DNA of 64,000 bases from WTFY01 sp965220895 (GTDB lineage Bacteria; Pseudomonadota; Gammaproteobacteria; UBA4575). Positions within the stretch are counted from its first letter, which is position 1; every line of letters starts with the position of its first letter. Position numbers and translations under genes: made by a program. Shown in pieces: positions 8,680 through 17,207 of the stretch. The stretch lies in the NCBI GenBank assembly GCA_965220895.1, contig OZ244850.1:620001-684000 (forward strand), in the 5' to 3' direction. The notes below the pieces were generated by a model, which searched no databases, had not been told where the DNA came from, and saw only the letters and a list, made by a program, of their open reading frames with translations.

Positions 8680-10233
8680 TCAGGCAGCCTCGGCCTGCTC
8701 CTGCGCTTCCCCAGGCGGGTCTTCTTCAGACTCTTCCTTCCCTTCAGGCTGCAGCACAATTGCGTTGCTGACGAGTTGGTGCAGGCTGACGATTTGATCC
8801 ATCTCGAAATCATAGTATGGGAACACTTTGGAAAACTGGCTTTTGCAAATCGCACACATCGCCGCCATGTGGGTCACGCCGTAGTCATCCACAACATTCT
8901 TAAGGGCTTCCATGCGCGGCAGTGCGCCCTTGACGCGCAACTCGATCAGGTCATCCGTCAGCAAACCGCCGCCGCCGCCGCAACAATAGGTACCTTCCTT
9001 GATGGAGTAACTCGGCATGTCCACGTAGTGGTTGCAGACCGTCCTGAGAATTTCTCTCGGGATCTCGAACTGGCCACCTGGCCGGTCCCCCATCCGCGAT
9101 GCGCGGGCGACATTGCAGGAGTCGTGGTAGGTAATCACCATGTCATCATTTTTCGAGGGATCCAGAGTCAGTTTTCCCTCCTGGATCAGGCCGTGAGTCA
9201 CTTCACAAATATGCTGCGGCACCGGATAGCTGGGGTCCAGAAAATCGAACGGCCCGGCCAGGGTGTTCAGGAACGAATAGGCGACTCTCCAGGCATGCCC
9301 GCACTCGCCGAATACGATCCGCTTGACGCCAAGATCAAGCGCCGCCTCGCGTATACGCAGGGCGAGTTTTCGCATATTTTCATAGCTGCCGATGAACATG
9401 CCGAAGTTTGCGGCTTCACTGGCATAGGAGCTCAGCGTCCATGAAATGCCTGCCTGGTGAAACACTTTTGCGTAGCCGATCAACCCGTCGATATGGGGCT
9501 CGGCAAAAAAATCGGCGGACGGCGTGACGACCAGAACATCCGCGCCTTTGACATCAAGGGGAAACTGCACTTGAACTCCGGTTTCCTCTTCAACATCTTC
9601 TTCCAGCCCTTCCAGGGTGTCCGCGAGCGCAGGTTCCGGCAAACCCAGGTTATTACCGATCACATGGACCTTACCGATAATCTCATTGCAGTATTTCTGA
9701 CCCTTGCCGACGGCATCCATGATCTCGCGCGCAGCCATGGAGATTTCTGCGGTATCGATTCCATAGGGGCAGTACACCGAACACCGCCTGCACTGGGAAC
9801 ACTGATGGAAGTAGCTGTACCAGTCGTCCAGCACTTCTTCGGTCAGGTCTTCCGCACCGACAAGCTTCGGGAAAAGTTTGCCGGGAAGCGTGTAGTAGCG
9901 CCGGTACACTTTCCTGAACAGGTCCTGGCGTGCCACAGGCATGTTTTTCGGATCCGTCGTGCCCAGGTAGTAGTGGCACTTGTCCGTGCAGGCACCGCAC
10001 TTCACGCAGGAATCCAGGAATACCTGCAGCGAGCGGTACTTGCCGGTAAGCTCACCCATCTTGTCGATCGCCACTTCTTTCCAGTTATCGACCAACTCAC
10101 CCGGATAACCAAGTTTTTCCTGAAAGTCAGGCTTGGCGACAAACGGCTTGCTGTGCGCCATGACGCCTTCCTGCAAGTGGGGAATGACCGGGTACTCCCG
10201 GATCTTCGGAGTTTCAAATTCTGCAGCTGCCAT
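8680..10233 (-). CDS. dsrK: DsrK, HdrD-like iron-sulfur subunit
   Basis: 517 residues, cytoplasmic, resembling the catalytic subunit HdrD of heterodisulfide reductase. Two 4Fe-4S motifs are near residues 75-160 (CVKCGACTDKC and CSQCRRCSVYCP). Two CCG-type domains follow: FGECGHAWR with YHDSCNVARASR, then TYCCGGGGGLL with AMCAICKSQF. These bind the special cluster that reacts with the DsrC disulfide or trisulfide. The C-terminus is an acidic low-complexity tail (EGKEESEEDPPGEAQEQAE). It lies 2 bases after dsrM, its membrane partner. Confidence 0.94.
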   Translation of the reverse strand: MAAAEFETPKIREYPVIPHLQEGVMAHSKPFVAKPDFQEKLGYPGELVDNWKEVAIDKMGELTGKYRSLQVFLDSCVKCGACTDKCHYYLGTTDPKNMPVARQDLFRKVYRRYYTLPGKLFPKLVGAEDLTEEVLDDWYSYFHQCSQCRRCSVYCPYGIDTAEISMAAREIMDAVGKGQKYCNEIIGKVHVIGNNLGLPEPALADTLEGLEEDVEEETGVQVQFPLDVKGADVLVVTPSADFFAEPHIDGLIGYAKVFHQAGISWTLSSYASEAANFGMFIGSYENMRKLALRIREAALDLGVKRIVFGECGHAWRVAYSFLNTLAGPFDFLDPSYPVPQHICEVTHGLIQEGKLTLDPSKNDDMVITYHDSCNVARASRMGDRPGGQFEIPREILRTVCNHYVDMPSYSIKEGTYCCGGGGGLLTDDLIELRVKGALPRMEALKNVVDDYGVTHMAAMCAICKSQFSKVFPYYDFEMDQIVSLHQLVSNAIVLQPEGKEESEEDPPGEAQEQAEAA

Positions 10234-10235
10234 AA

Positions 10236-10976
10236 CTAACCCGAATTGGATGATTCAAGCCTGGAAGCCCAATCGGCCACATGGCGACGCTCGCGGGGAT
10301 TATCGACCTGGTTTCGGGTCGGGCTGAAGAACACGCCCGGGGCATGCAGGAGCTTGCTGAAGGGAAAGATGACCATCAGCAGAATCACCAAGCTCAAGTG
10401 CACGATCAGGATCAGGTCATGGGGCAGCGGGGACCAGCTGAAGGCAAAAAGTCCCAGGAAAAATGCCTTCAGTGCAACGATGTCCGTGTGGTCCACAAAA
10501 GTCATCAATGCCCCGGTAACCCCGATGGCGATCAGCAGCAGCAGCATCAGGTGGTCCGAGGGTGCGGATATATAGCGGACGCGGTCGACAAACAGTCTTC
10601 TAGCCCACAAGCCGGCCAGGCCCGCCAACATCATGAAAGCGGCATATTTTCCAAACGGCTGTAAAAAGACCACCCAGCCCCAGACCGGGTCGGTGAAGTA
10701 GCGCAAGTGCCTCAACAGGACCAGCAGCAGACCAAAATGAAACATCCATCCAAACAGCCAGGTCCACTTGTTGGCTTTGAACAGGCTTTCGAATATCGTG
10801 AGTTCCTTGACCATCCGGAACACGACACCGCCGCGCGTCGTCGGCGCAGGAGTTGTGGGTATTTTTAAAGGTGCGGGTGCTTTGGCGTACTGCCAGATTT
10901 TACGTGCAGTAAATACCAGCAATATGGCAGTTGCCACATAGAACAAGACTGCAAAGACGATCGTTACGACTGACAT
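10236..10976 (-). CDS. dsrM: DsrM, NarI-like cytochrome b membrane subunit
   Basis: 246 residues with about five membrane helices, for example VVTIVFAVLFYVATAILLVF and LMLLLLIAIGVTGALMTFV. Histidines suited to heme b are in WMFHFGLLLVLLRHLRYF and HDLILIVHLSLVILLM. DsrM anchors DsrK and passes its electrons to or from the quinone pool. Gene order dsrC-dsrM-dsrK is that of known rDsr operons. Confidence 0.93.
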   Translation of the reverse strand: MSVVTIVFAVLFYVATAILLVFTARKIWQYAKAPAPLKIPTTPAPTTRGGVVFRMVKELTIFESLFKANKWTWLFGWMFHFGLLLVLLRHLRYFTDPVWGWVVFLQPFGKYAAFMMLAGLAGLWARRLFVDRVRYISAPSDHLMLLLLIAIGVTGALMTFVDHTDIVALKAFFLGLFAFSWSPLPHDLILIVHLSLVILLMVIFPFSKLLHAPGVFFSPTRNQVDNPRERRHVADWASRLESSNSG

Positions 10977-11084
10977 CTATCAGGGTTTCTTGGCACTTCA
11001 CCCCCGGCATGAATAGGGTCTCGATGCAGAGAAGAAAGGCAGCTTGACCTTTCGGCCATTTCCCTTGTTAAGGCCCAGTGCAGC

Positions 11085-11417
11085 CTACACGCAGCCCGTC
11101 GGCTTGGGCAGACCTGCGTATTTACACGCCTGCTTCGCAGGACCGTAAGGAAACAGTTCATACAGGTACTTGCTGTTACCCTTGTCCTTGCCCAGCTTCT
11201 TGCCGATGGCCTTGGTCAGCACGCGCACCGCAGGAGCAATCTGGTACTCTTCGTAGTATGAGCGCAGAAAGTTGATCACCTCCCAGTGATTTTCTCCCAG
11301 TTCGGCACCATCCGCTGCCGCCATCGCATCTGCCAGTTCCGGTTGCCAGTCGTTAAGGTTGGCCAAATAGCCTTCTTCATCAGTCTCAAAGGACTTGCCG
11401 TCTACTTCTAAAGGCAT
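11085..11417 (-). CDS. dsrC: DsrC, two-cysteine sulfur carrier
   Basis: 110 residues. The C-terminal arm reads CKYAGLPKPTGCV, with both redox cysteines (the internal one and the penultimate one). This makes it the true DsrC, which carries persulfide sulfur from DsrEFH to DsrAB and cycles with DsrMKJOP. The core motif NHWEVINFLRSYYEEYQIAP is typical. Two paralogues at 17208 and 22678 have lost one or both cysteines, so this copy is the one expected to work in the pathway. It lies between dsrH and dsrM. Confidence 0.97.
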   Translation of the reverse strand: MPLEVDGKSFETDEEGYLANLNDWQPELADAMAAADGAELGENHWEVINFLRSYYEEYQIAPAVRVLTKAIGKKLGKDKGNSKYLYELFPYGPAKQACKYAGLPKPTGCV

Positions 11418-11455
11418 GCAATTCTCCTAGTTTTCTCGCGTTCGTTAAACATATT

Positions 11456-11764
11456 CTACAGCCACGACTGAACGGTATCATGTTCGGTCGTCAAATCTAC
11501 AAAGCCATTATAATCGACTACCTGAATCCCATCGATGACCTTGCCATTGTCCAGTCCACGGGCCTGGATATCCGGGCCCAGGACATAAATTGAAAAATCG
11601 TTCATGGCCTGAGTGACTTTATCACTGAACCTCGTGTTACGCATGGCGCCGATAACGCCATCCTCGAACAAAAGCACAGCACTTCCCGCCTTGGCCAAGC
11701 GCAGACAGGATTCCAGGGCGTTACGTTCAAACGGGGACTTGTTTACGGTGTGCAAGGTGGCCAT
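11456..11764 (-). CDS. dsrH: DsrH (TusB-like) subunit of DsrEFH
   Basis: 102 residues of the DsrH/TusB family, starting MATLHTVNKSPFERNALESC. The Cys in ALESCLRLAKAG matches the conserved DsrH cysteine. It forms the hexameric DsrE2F2H2 sulfurtransferase that hands sulfur to DsrC. Only 8 bases separate it from dsrF. Confidence 0.93.
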   Translation of the reverse strand: MATLHTVNKSPFERNALESCLRLAKAGSAVLLFEDGVIGAMRNTRFSDKVTQAMNDFSIYVLGPDIQARGLDNGKVIDGIQVVDYNGFVDLTTEHDTVQSWL

Positions 11765-11772
11765 GACAGATA

Positions 11773-12192
11773 TCAGAAACTCAGTATCACGTCCTGTTCA
11801 TCAATGATTTTGACCAGGTCTTCGCGCCCGACCACGAACAGTGAATCCTTTTCTGCCCAGTCATCGTCCTCATCCTCGTATTTCAGCGCCTGAAGATCCT
11901 CGGCAGACAAGCCGCGCTCTTCCAGGGACTCCTGCTCCACATACACTTTTTTGATGTCGTAATCCCCGAGCGCCGTGTAGGTCTTGGAAAAGTTTTTCAT
12001 ACCGATGGCGGCCGTGTCCTGACCCTTGGTGAGCTGGTATACGCCGTCGTCCGCAAACACCAGGCTGATGTCCTGGTCAAACGCCGCCGCGATAAGTACG
12101 ACCTCCAGGGATTCCAGCGCATAGATCGTTCCGTACGGGGCCTTACGGTTGATATAACAAAATTTCTTGACTACGCCCTCGCCGTTTTCCAC
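11773..12192 (-). CDS. dsrF: DsrF (TusC-like) subunit of DsrEFH
   Basis: 139 residues. The DsrE/F fold begins VKKFCYINRKAPYGTIYALE, with later FADDGVYQLTKGQDTAAIG and the acidic stretch YEDEDDDWAEKDSLFVVG. The first seven residues (MENGEGV) may be extra; the GTG of VKKFCY is an alternative start. It is a structural subunit of the DsrEFH sulfurtransferase in the cytoplasm. Confidence 0.92.
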   Translation of the reverse strand: MENGEGVVKKFCYINRKAPYGTIYALESLEVVLIAAAFDQDISLVFADDGVYQLTKGQDTAAIGMKNFSKTYTALGDYDIKKVYVEQESLEERGLSAEDLQALKYEDEDDDWAEKDSLFVVGREDLVKIIDEQDVILSF

Positions 12193-12210
12193 CAGACATC
12201 CCCTAGAAGT

Positions 12211-12603
12211 TCAATCCCCGAAAGTCACCAGGCGATCCGCCTGTATTCCGGCTTCGATGAGTTGACCCAGGCCCGAGATACGAAAGCCCGGCGCCAGGTT
12301 GTTTGCACTCTTGCCATGTCGCCCCATTTCGTCTTCGTCGAGCACCCCGCGACGCTGCGCAGCGGCCACGCACACCACCAGGTCCAGGCCGTGCTTTTCA
12401 GCCAAACCAGACCATTCCAGGGTGAGATTACGGTCATCCTGGGGCGGCACACCCAAGCTCGTGCCGTTGTTTACTCCGTCGTGGTAGAAAAAGACCCGAA
12501 AGATCTCATGCCCTTTGTGCAGGGCAGCTTTTACAAATTGCAGGGCCGAATCAGATGCTTGGTGCGTGTACGGTCCTTCATTGATCACAATTCCAAACTT
12601 CAC
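12211..12603 (-). CDS. dsrE: DsrE (TusD-like) catalytic subunit of DsrEFH
   Basis: 130 residues. It starts MKFGIVINEGPYTHQASDSA and carries the persulfide-forming Cys in LVVCVAAAQRRGVLDEDE, the residue shown in the family to bind sulfur before transfer to DsrC. The presence of dsrEFH together with rDsrAB is the usual marker of oxidative rather than reductive Dsr. It lies 15 bases after dsrB. Confidence 0.95.
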   Translation of the reverse strand: MKFGIVINEGPYTHQASDSALQFVKAALHKGHEIFRVFFYHDGVNNGTSLGVPPQDDRNLTLEWSGLAEKHGLDLVVCVAAAQRRGVLDEDEMGRHGKSANNLAPGFRISGLGQLIEAGIQADRLVTFGD

Positions 12604-12618
12604 ACTGCTCCCTCATGC

Positions 12619-13692
12619 CTAGAAACGGATATGAGCCGAAGAATTCAGGCTTCTGCGTGCACCACGCCAGTTATCAATGTGGAATTTGGTAAAGGGAAGT
12701 CCCGTGCTCTCAAAGAACCGCGGCCAGCCGATACGCTCAATCCAGTCATTGATGCGCTCCCAGTCTCTGGCGCCGTCACGATAGGCCCGCAGGATTTGCT
12801 TGACCACCGCGGTCGCTTCCGGCCAGCGCGGCGGATTGTTGGGAATCCCCGCAGCCACCAGTTTCTGGAAGGTGGGCTTGCCCCGTGCATTACTGTGGTT
12901 GCCTCCGACCCAGATCGCAAGCTGGCTGTGCTCCGCATCATTGATCTGCATGGGCGGACAGGGCGGATAACAGGCCCCGCAGCAAATGCATTTTTTCTCG
13001 TCGACTTCAAGCGAGGGTTTGCCGTTCACCTGTGCAGGACGAATCGCTGCCACCGGGCAACGGGCCACCACGGAAGGCCGCTCACATACATTGGATACCA
13101 GGTCATGGTTGATTTTCGGCGGCTTGGTGTGCTGTACATTGATCGCGATATCCCCCTGGCCACCACAGTTGATCTGGCAGCAGGAGGTCGTGATGTGTAC
13201 GCGATTGGGCATGTTGTTTTCACGAAACTCATCGATCAGCTCGTCCATCATGGCCTTGACCACGCCGGAGGCGTCGGTGCCCGGGATGTCGCAATGCAGC
13301 CAGCCCTGGGTATGCGAAATCATGGCCACGGAATTCTTCGTCCCGCCCACCACGAAGCCCTCGGTTTCCAGGGCATCGATCAGCGGCTGCACCTTGGAGC
13401 CGTCCGCCACCATGTATTCAATATTGCTGCGAATCGTAAAGCGCACATAGCCTTCTGCAAATTCATCGCCGATCTCGCAAAGCTTGCGCAGGGTGAATAC
13501 ATCCAGGATACGCTGCGTTCCTGCCCGCACGGTCCAGATACGATCCCCGTTGTCAGCAACATGCAGCAGGACTCCCGGACGCGGGTGCTCGTGATAATCC
13601 CAGGCGCCGTAATTCTTGCGCATCACAGGATGCATGTACTGGAATCCGTCGGGGCAACCCGACTCAATGGGTGCACGATGCTGCTGCGCCAT
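12619..13692 (-). CDS. dsrB: DsrB, beta subunit of reverse dissimilatory sulfite reductase
   Basis: 357 residues. Siroheme/cluster-binding cysteines appear in ITTSCCQINCGGQGDIAI and further in VVARCP. A ferredoxin insertion is visible in KKCICCGACYPPCPPMQI. The C-terminus (WERINDWIERIGWPRFFEST) is characteristic. With DsrA it oxidises DsrC-bound sulfur to sulfite in the cytoplasm. 67 bases separate it from dsrA. Confidence 0.96.
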   Translation of the reverse strand: MAQQHRAPIESGCPDGFQYMHPVMRKNYGAWDYHEHPRPGVLLHVADNGDRIWTVRAGTQRILDVFTLRKLCEIGDEFAEGYVRFTIRSNIEYMVADGSKVQPLIDALETEGFVVGGTKNSVAMISHTQGWLHCDIPGTDASGVVKAMMDELIDEFRENNMPNRVHITTSCCQINCGGQGDIAINVQHTKPPKINHDLVSNVCERPSVVARCPVAAIRPAQVNGKPSLEVDEKKCICCGACYPPCPPMQINDAEHSQLAIWVGGNHSNARGKPTFQKLVAAGIPNNPPRWPEATAVVKQILRAYRDGARDWERINDWIERIGWPRFFESTGLPFTKFHIDNWRGARRSLNSSAHIRF

Positions 13693-13759
13693 TCTGTTCT
13701 CCTAAAACGTTGTAGCCTGATGCTTTACGGAAAGTGTGGATACGGCAGGACTGCAGGGT

Positions 13760-15025
13760 CTATCCTGCGGCCGCCTGTCGCTGCTCGACTTTTCTCTGGA
13801 ACCATTTCTCGGCTTCTTCATCCCAGCCGTCAGTACGCAGGTAGGAACTCTGGCGCGGCTCATCGACCATGTTGGGGTCGACTTCCACACCAACTCCTTC
13901 CAGAAAATTGACCAGCCCGATACGTTCGATCATTTCGCCGCATCGCTCATGCTCCAGGCCGTTCTCTGCCCAGAAATCAATGGTCTCCTCGGCCAGTTCG
14001 ACCAGTTTTTCGTAATCCTCTTCGGTCTCGAGCTTCATGAACGGCACGACCACCGTGCCCATCAGATCGCCAATCTTGAGGGTACGCTTGCCGCCGATCA
14101 GTATGGTCACCCCCCGATCGTCTCCCGGAGACAGGGCTTTCACCATGACGTTCAGGCAATGCATGCAACGAACGCAATCCTGGTTGTTGACCTCCAGGGT
14201 GTCGTCGTCTTTCAGGGTAAGGGCCTTGGTGGGACACCGGGTGATTACATTGTCGATGACATACTGGCGCCCCTTGCGGTGCACAAACTTCTTGACCTCT
14301 TCCTGATCCACTTTCATGTCGTCACGCCATGTGCCGATAATGGAAAAGTCCGATCGCTCAATCGAGTTCATGCAGTCATTTGGGCATCCGGATACTTTGA
14401 ACTTGAATTTGTAGGGCAGTGCGGGACGATGGACATCGTCGGTGAAGTTGTTGAGCAGGGTTCGGTGAATTTTCATCTCGTCCGCGTTGGACATCTCACA
14501 CCGCGCGGAGCCTACACAGGACTGTCCGGTGCGCACACAGGGGCCTGCACCCCCCAAATCCCATCCGTAATCATTGATCTCGTCAAAAAAGTGCTGCGTG
14601 TTTTCCGTCGTTGCCCCGATAAACATGATGTTCCCGGTCTGCCCGTGAAAGGTCACCAGCCCGGAACCCCATTTCTCCCAGCTGCTTCCAAGCTGTCGCA
14701 GCATGTCCGTCGTGTAGTAGTTTCCTGCAGGAGGCTGGACTCGCAGGGTATGGAACTCCTTGGATTCAGGAAACGCCGAACCGACTTCGGAAAAACGCGG
14801 AATGATTCCGCTGCCGTATCCAAAAACTGAAACCGTGCCACCCTTCCAGTAACCTTTGCGCGTCTCGTAGGAGTGTTCCAGCTGGCCCAGCAAGGAGTTG
14901 GCTACGCCGCGGACCCGTTCATCTTCATGCTTGTCGCGCAGGCGCTTGATACCGGAAACAAAACTTGGCCAAGGACCCGTTTCCAGGTCATCGAGCATAG
15001 GAGTGGGATGATGCGTATCGGCCAT
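13760..15025 (-). CDS. dsrA: DsrA, alpha subunit of reverse dissimilatory sulfite reductase
   Basis: 421 residues. The cluster/siroheme ligands are in CVRTGQSCVGSARCE and SGCPNDCMNS; the ferredoxin domain reads VNNQDCVRCMHCLNVM. The start ATG at 15025 has AAGGAG a few bases upstream. As first gene of the minus-strand operon it sets dsr transcription. Family knowledge places it in the alpha2beta2 sulfite reductase. The oxidative direction is inferred from dsrEFH and dsrL in the same window. Confidence 0.97.
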   Translation of the reverse strand: MADTHHPTPMLDDLETGPWPSFVSGIKRLRDKHEDERVRGVANSLLGQLEHSYETRKGYWKGGTVSVFGYGSGIIPRFSEVGSAFPESKEFHTLRVQPPAGNYYTTDMLRQLGSSWEKWGSGLVTFHGQTGNIMFIGATTENTQHFFDEINDYGWDLGGAGPCVRTGQSCVGSARCEMSNADEMKIHRTLLNNFTDDVHRPALPYKFKFKVSGCPNDCMNSIERSDFSIIGTWRDDMKVDQEEVKKFVHRKGRQYVIDNVITRCPTKALTLKDDDTLEVNNQDCVRCMHCLNVMVKALSPGDDRGVTILIGGKRTLKIGDLMGTVVVPFMKLETEEDYEKLVELAEETIDFWAENGLEHERCGEMIERIGLVNFLEGVGVEVDPNMVDEPRQSSYLRTDGWDEEAEKWFQRKVEQRQAAAG

Positions 15026-15344
15026 TATGAAATCTCCTTACGTATTTCTGGTTTCAAATCCGAAACTTCCAACCGGATGCATGGACTTTTCAAGTGTACA
15101 GGAACACGTCACGGCAAAGAAGCCCGAAGGTCTAAACATACACCCATGAGTCTAGAAGCAGGGCCTAGACGACAAAATACCTCCATGGGGGGCGAACCCA
15201 AAAGCAGGTTATCCCGATAGAGATAGGATTTATCAGGTCGATCATATTAAGCTAAACCGGAAGTGTCCCAGACATGATTCCGGAGGGAAATCCAGACACA
15301 GACAGCCAACCTTTTCCCCGGACCGTTTCTGTGCTCGCCAAACC
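15026..15344. promoter_or_regulatory. dsrA / dioxygenase divergent control region
   Basis: 319 bp without a gene between two divergent operons. At 15150-15170 it has a 6-9-6 inverted repeat (GTCTAG, nine bases, CTAGAC). A further GTCTAA half-site at 15130-15135 lies exactly 20 bp from the next GTCTA. Such spaced half-sites suit a dimeric regulator, for example the NarL-type protein encoded downstream of dsrR. I see no strong sigma-70 promoter hexamer pair by eye. Confidence 0.45.
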
Positions 15345-16262
15345 ATGCAGCAGTTCTCACTCGAAAACCACAGCGCGTACCGTCGGTGGCGGACACGCAA
15401 ACTCAGGAACTACCCGGCCCGTACCGAACAGCTGATCGTAGACATTCAGAATCCCTACCGGCTGACCCAAGAAGAAAAAAACGGGCTGTTGCAGTTGTGC
15501 GAGAAGGCCAATCTTGCCATCTACAGGGCCCCGCACGGCGATGTACAGGACAAGAATGTCGTGACCGCCATTGCCGGGCAGTTGGGCCTGGTCCGCATGG
15601 ACGCCAACTTCTGTGCAGACCGGGACCGGATCTCTTCCATACAGGTCCTGCGTAAAGGATCGGCAAGCTCGTACATTCCCTATACGAGCAAGCCCCTGAA
15701 CTGGCACACCGACGGCTACTACAACCGGGAGGCGCAACGCATCCGGGCTTTCTTGATGCACTGTGTACGCCCGGCCGGGAGCGGCGGTGAAAACACCTAC
15801 CTGGACCCCGAAATCCTCTACATCCTGCTGCGCGATCATGACCCGGGGCACATTGAGGCCCTGATGGATCCTGAGGCCATGACCATACCTCCCAATCCTG
15901 AAAACCGCGAACGACCGGATCTTGAGACGACCGGGCCGGTATTTGTGATCGACAGGGCCACGCAGACGTTATACATGCGCTATACCGCCCGGACCCGCAA
16001 CATCCAGTGGAAAGACAGCCCGGCATGTGTGCGGGCCAGGACTACCTTGCTGGATCTTCTCAATGACAATGCCTATCGATTCCACTACCGCCTGCAAAGT
16101 GGGGAGGGTGTGATTTGCAACAATGTGCTGCATAATCGAACCATGTTTACCGATAAACCCCGCTCAGGACGCCTGCTGTACCGGGCCCGCTTTTATGAAC
16201 GTGTGTCCAGCCCGGACCCTGCGAACGGCATGGCCCATACCGACGATGCTGTGGCTGAGTGA
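15345..16262 (+). CDS. TauD/TfdA-family Fe(II)/2-oxoglutarate dioxygenase
   Basis: 305 residues. The iron-binding H-x-D is in PLNWHTDGYYNREAQRIRAF and the distal His with the 2OG-binding Arg in NNVLHNRTMFTDKPRSGRLL. Taurine dioxygenases of this fold release sulfite from sulfonates, but the substrate here cannot be read. It heads a plus-strand accessory cluster (dioxygenase, 58-residue protein, Cas6-like protein, cysteine-less DsrC) that faces the dsr operon, so a link to sulfur metabolism is inferred from position only. Confidence 0.8.
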   Translation: MQQFSLENHSAYRRWRTRKLRNYPARTEQLIVDIQNPYRLTQEEKNGLLQLCEKANLAIYRAPHGDVQDKNVVTAIAGQLGLVRMDANFCADRDRISSIQVLRKGSASSYIPYTSKPLNWHTDGYYNREAQRIRAFLMHCVRPAGSGGENTYLDPEILYILLRDHDPGHIEALMDPEAMTIPPNPENRERPDLETTGPVFVIDRATQTLYMRYTARTRNIQWKDSPACVRARTTLLDLLNDNAYRFHYRLQSGEGVICNNVLHNRTMFTDKPRSGRLLYRARFYERVSSPDPANGMAHTDDAVAE

Positions 16263-16269
16263 GGTCCTC

Positions 16270-16446
16270 ATGCAGCACCATGAGCTGCGCTCGTTTGAAG
16301 AACTCAAGGAAAAGATCGGTGAGCAGGCCCGGACAGAAGAGCTGTTCTTTCGCATGGACGTGCGTCCCCCGTTTCACGACACCCCCGAAAACTGGGAGGA
16401 CATCCTGGAATCGGTATTCACCGCAGCCAAGAAAACCCCCGGCTAG
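16270..16446 (+). CDS. Small conserved-looking protein, 58 residues
   Basis: Not recognised. It starts MQHHELRSFEELKEKIGEQA and continues with an acidic, helical sequence (EELFFRMDVRPPFHDTPENW). There is no signal or membrane segment. It begins 7 bases after the dioxygenase stop and ends 7 bases before the Cas6-like gene start, so it is translated inside the same operon. GAGTGAGGT precedes the ATG. The tight packing between two real genes argues that it is expressed. Function unknown. Confidence 0.55.
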   Translation: MQHHELRSFEELKEKIGEQARTEELFFRMDVRPPFHDTPENWEDILESVFTAAKKTPG

Positions 16447-16453
16447 TCCTGCA

Positions 16454-17143
16454 ATGTACTGGCAGGACCGAGAAGACAAGAGTGAGCAGTACGTCGTACC
16501 GGACGATGTTGTCGATTTGTCATTCAAGGTACAGTGCAAGCAGTTGCCGCTGGACCATGCCTACGACCTTTCCCGGGCCATTCAGGCAGAACTGGGCTGG
16601 ATCGCAGAAGAACCCCGGGCCGGAATTCACCTGATCCATGGCGCCGAGTCAGGGAACGGCTGGATCCGGCCGCAGGAACCGGATGCCCTGCTGAGCCTGT
16701 CCCGCCGTACGCGTTTCATGCTGAGATTGCCGAAACACCGTATCGACGAGGCCAAGCAGCTTGCGGGAAGAAGTATCCAGGTCGGCGCGCATGAAATGAT
16801 CCTGAGCCAGCCCCACGAGAAACTGCTTTCCACACAAACCACGATCTTTGCCCGCTACATCGTCACCGATCATCTCACCGACGAGGGGGCCTTCCTGGAA
16901 CAGGCGGACAACCTGCTAAAGGAGCAGGGCATACGCGCCAGGAAAATGATGAGCGGGCGGGCCCATGTGCTGAGGATGCCGGGGGACAATCTTGCCACGC
17001 GCAGCCTGATGATCGGCAGTCTTGAAAAAGAGGAGTCCATACAGCTGCAGCAACAAGGCCTGGGCACAGGCCGAGAGCTGGGCTGTGGCCTGTTCCTACC
17101 TCATAAGGGTATTGACGCCGTCCGCCAATCGCAGGAAAAATAA
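16454..17143 (+). CDS. Cas6/Cmx6-like protein without a type I CRISPR system
   Basis: 229 residues. The C-terminal glycine-rich loop (QQGLGTGRELGCGLFLPHKG) is the signature of Cas6 RAMP proteins. The N-terminal half (GIHLIHGAESGNGWI, then LSRRTRFMLRLPKHRIDEA) matches, from memory, the family labelled type I-MYXAN Cas6/Cmx6. Cas6 cuts repeat RNA in type I and III systems, yet no cas3, cas5, cas7 or cas8 lies in the window. The nearby CRISPR locus is type II and does not use Cas6. It sits in an operon with a dioxygenase and a DsrC paralogue. Possible His catalytic residues are His60, His63 and His115, by approximate count. It may be a co-opted RNA-binding or RNase protein. Confidence 0.65.
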   Translation: MYWQDREDKSEQYVVPDDVVDLSFKVQCKQLPLDHAYDLSRAIQAELGWIAEEPRAGIHLIHGAESGNGWIRPQEPDALLSLSRRTRFMLRLPKHRIDEAKQLAGRSIQVGAHEMILSQPHEKLLSTQTTIFARYIVTDHLTDEGAFLEQADNLLKEQGIRARKMMSGRAHVLRMPGDNLATRSLMIGSLEKEESIQLQQQGLGTGRELGCGLFLPHKGIDAVRQSQEK

Positions 17144-17207
17144 AACCACTATTGAGTTAACTGCTTACAAGAAGGCAAGCAAGAAATTGTCAGTGAGGAG
17201 TGAAGTT

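Noticed and set aside
12262..13911. 549-codon plus-strand open frame across dsrB and dsrE
   Set aside because: It is the antisense shadow of dsrE and dsrB, which have clear family motifs; its own translation resembles no family.
16259..17143. 294-codon start for the Cas6-like gene
   Set aside because: The first 65 codons overlap the 58-residue gene and read as out-of-frame sequence; the ATG at 16454 gives the family N-terminus.
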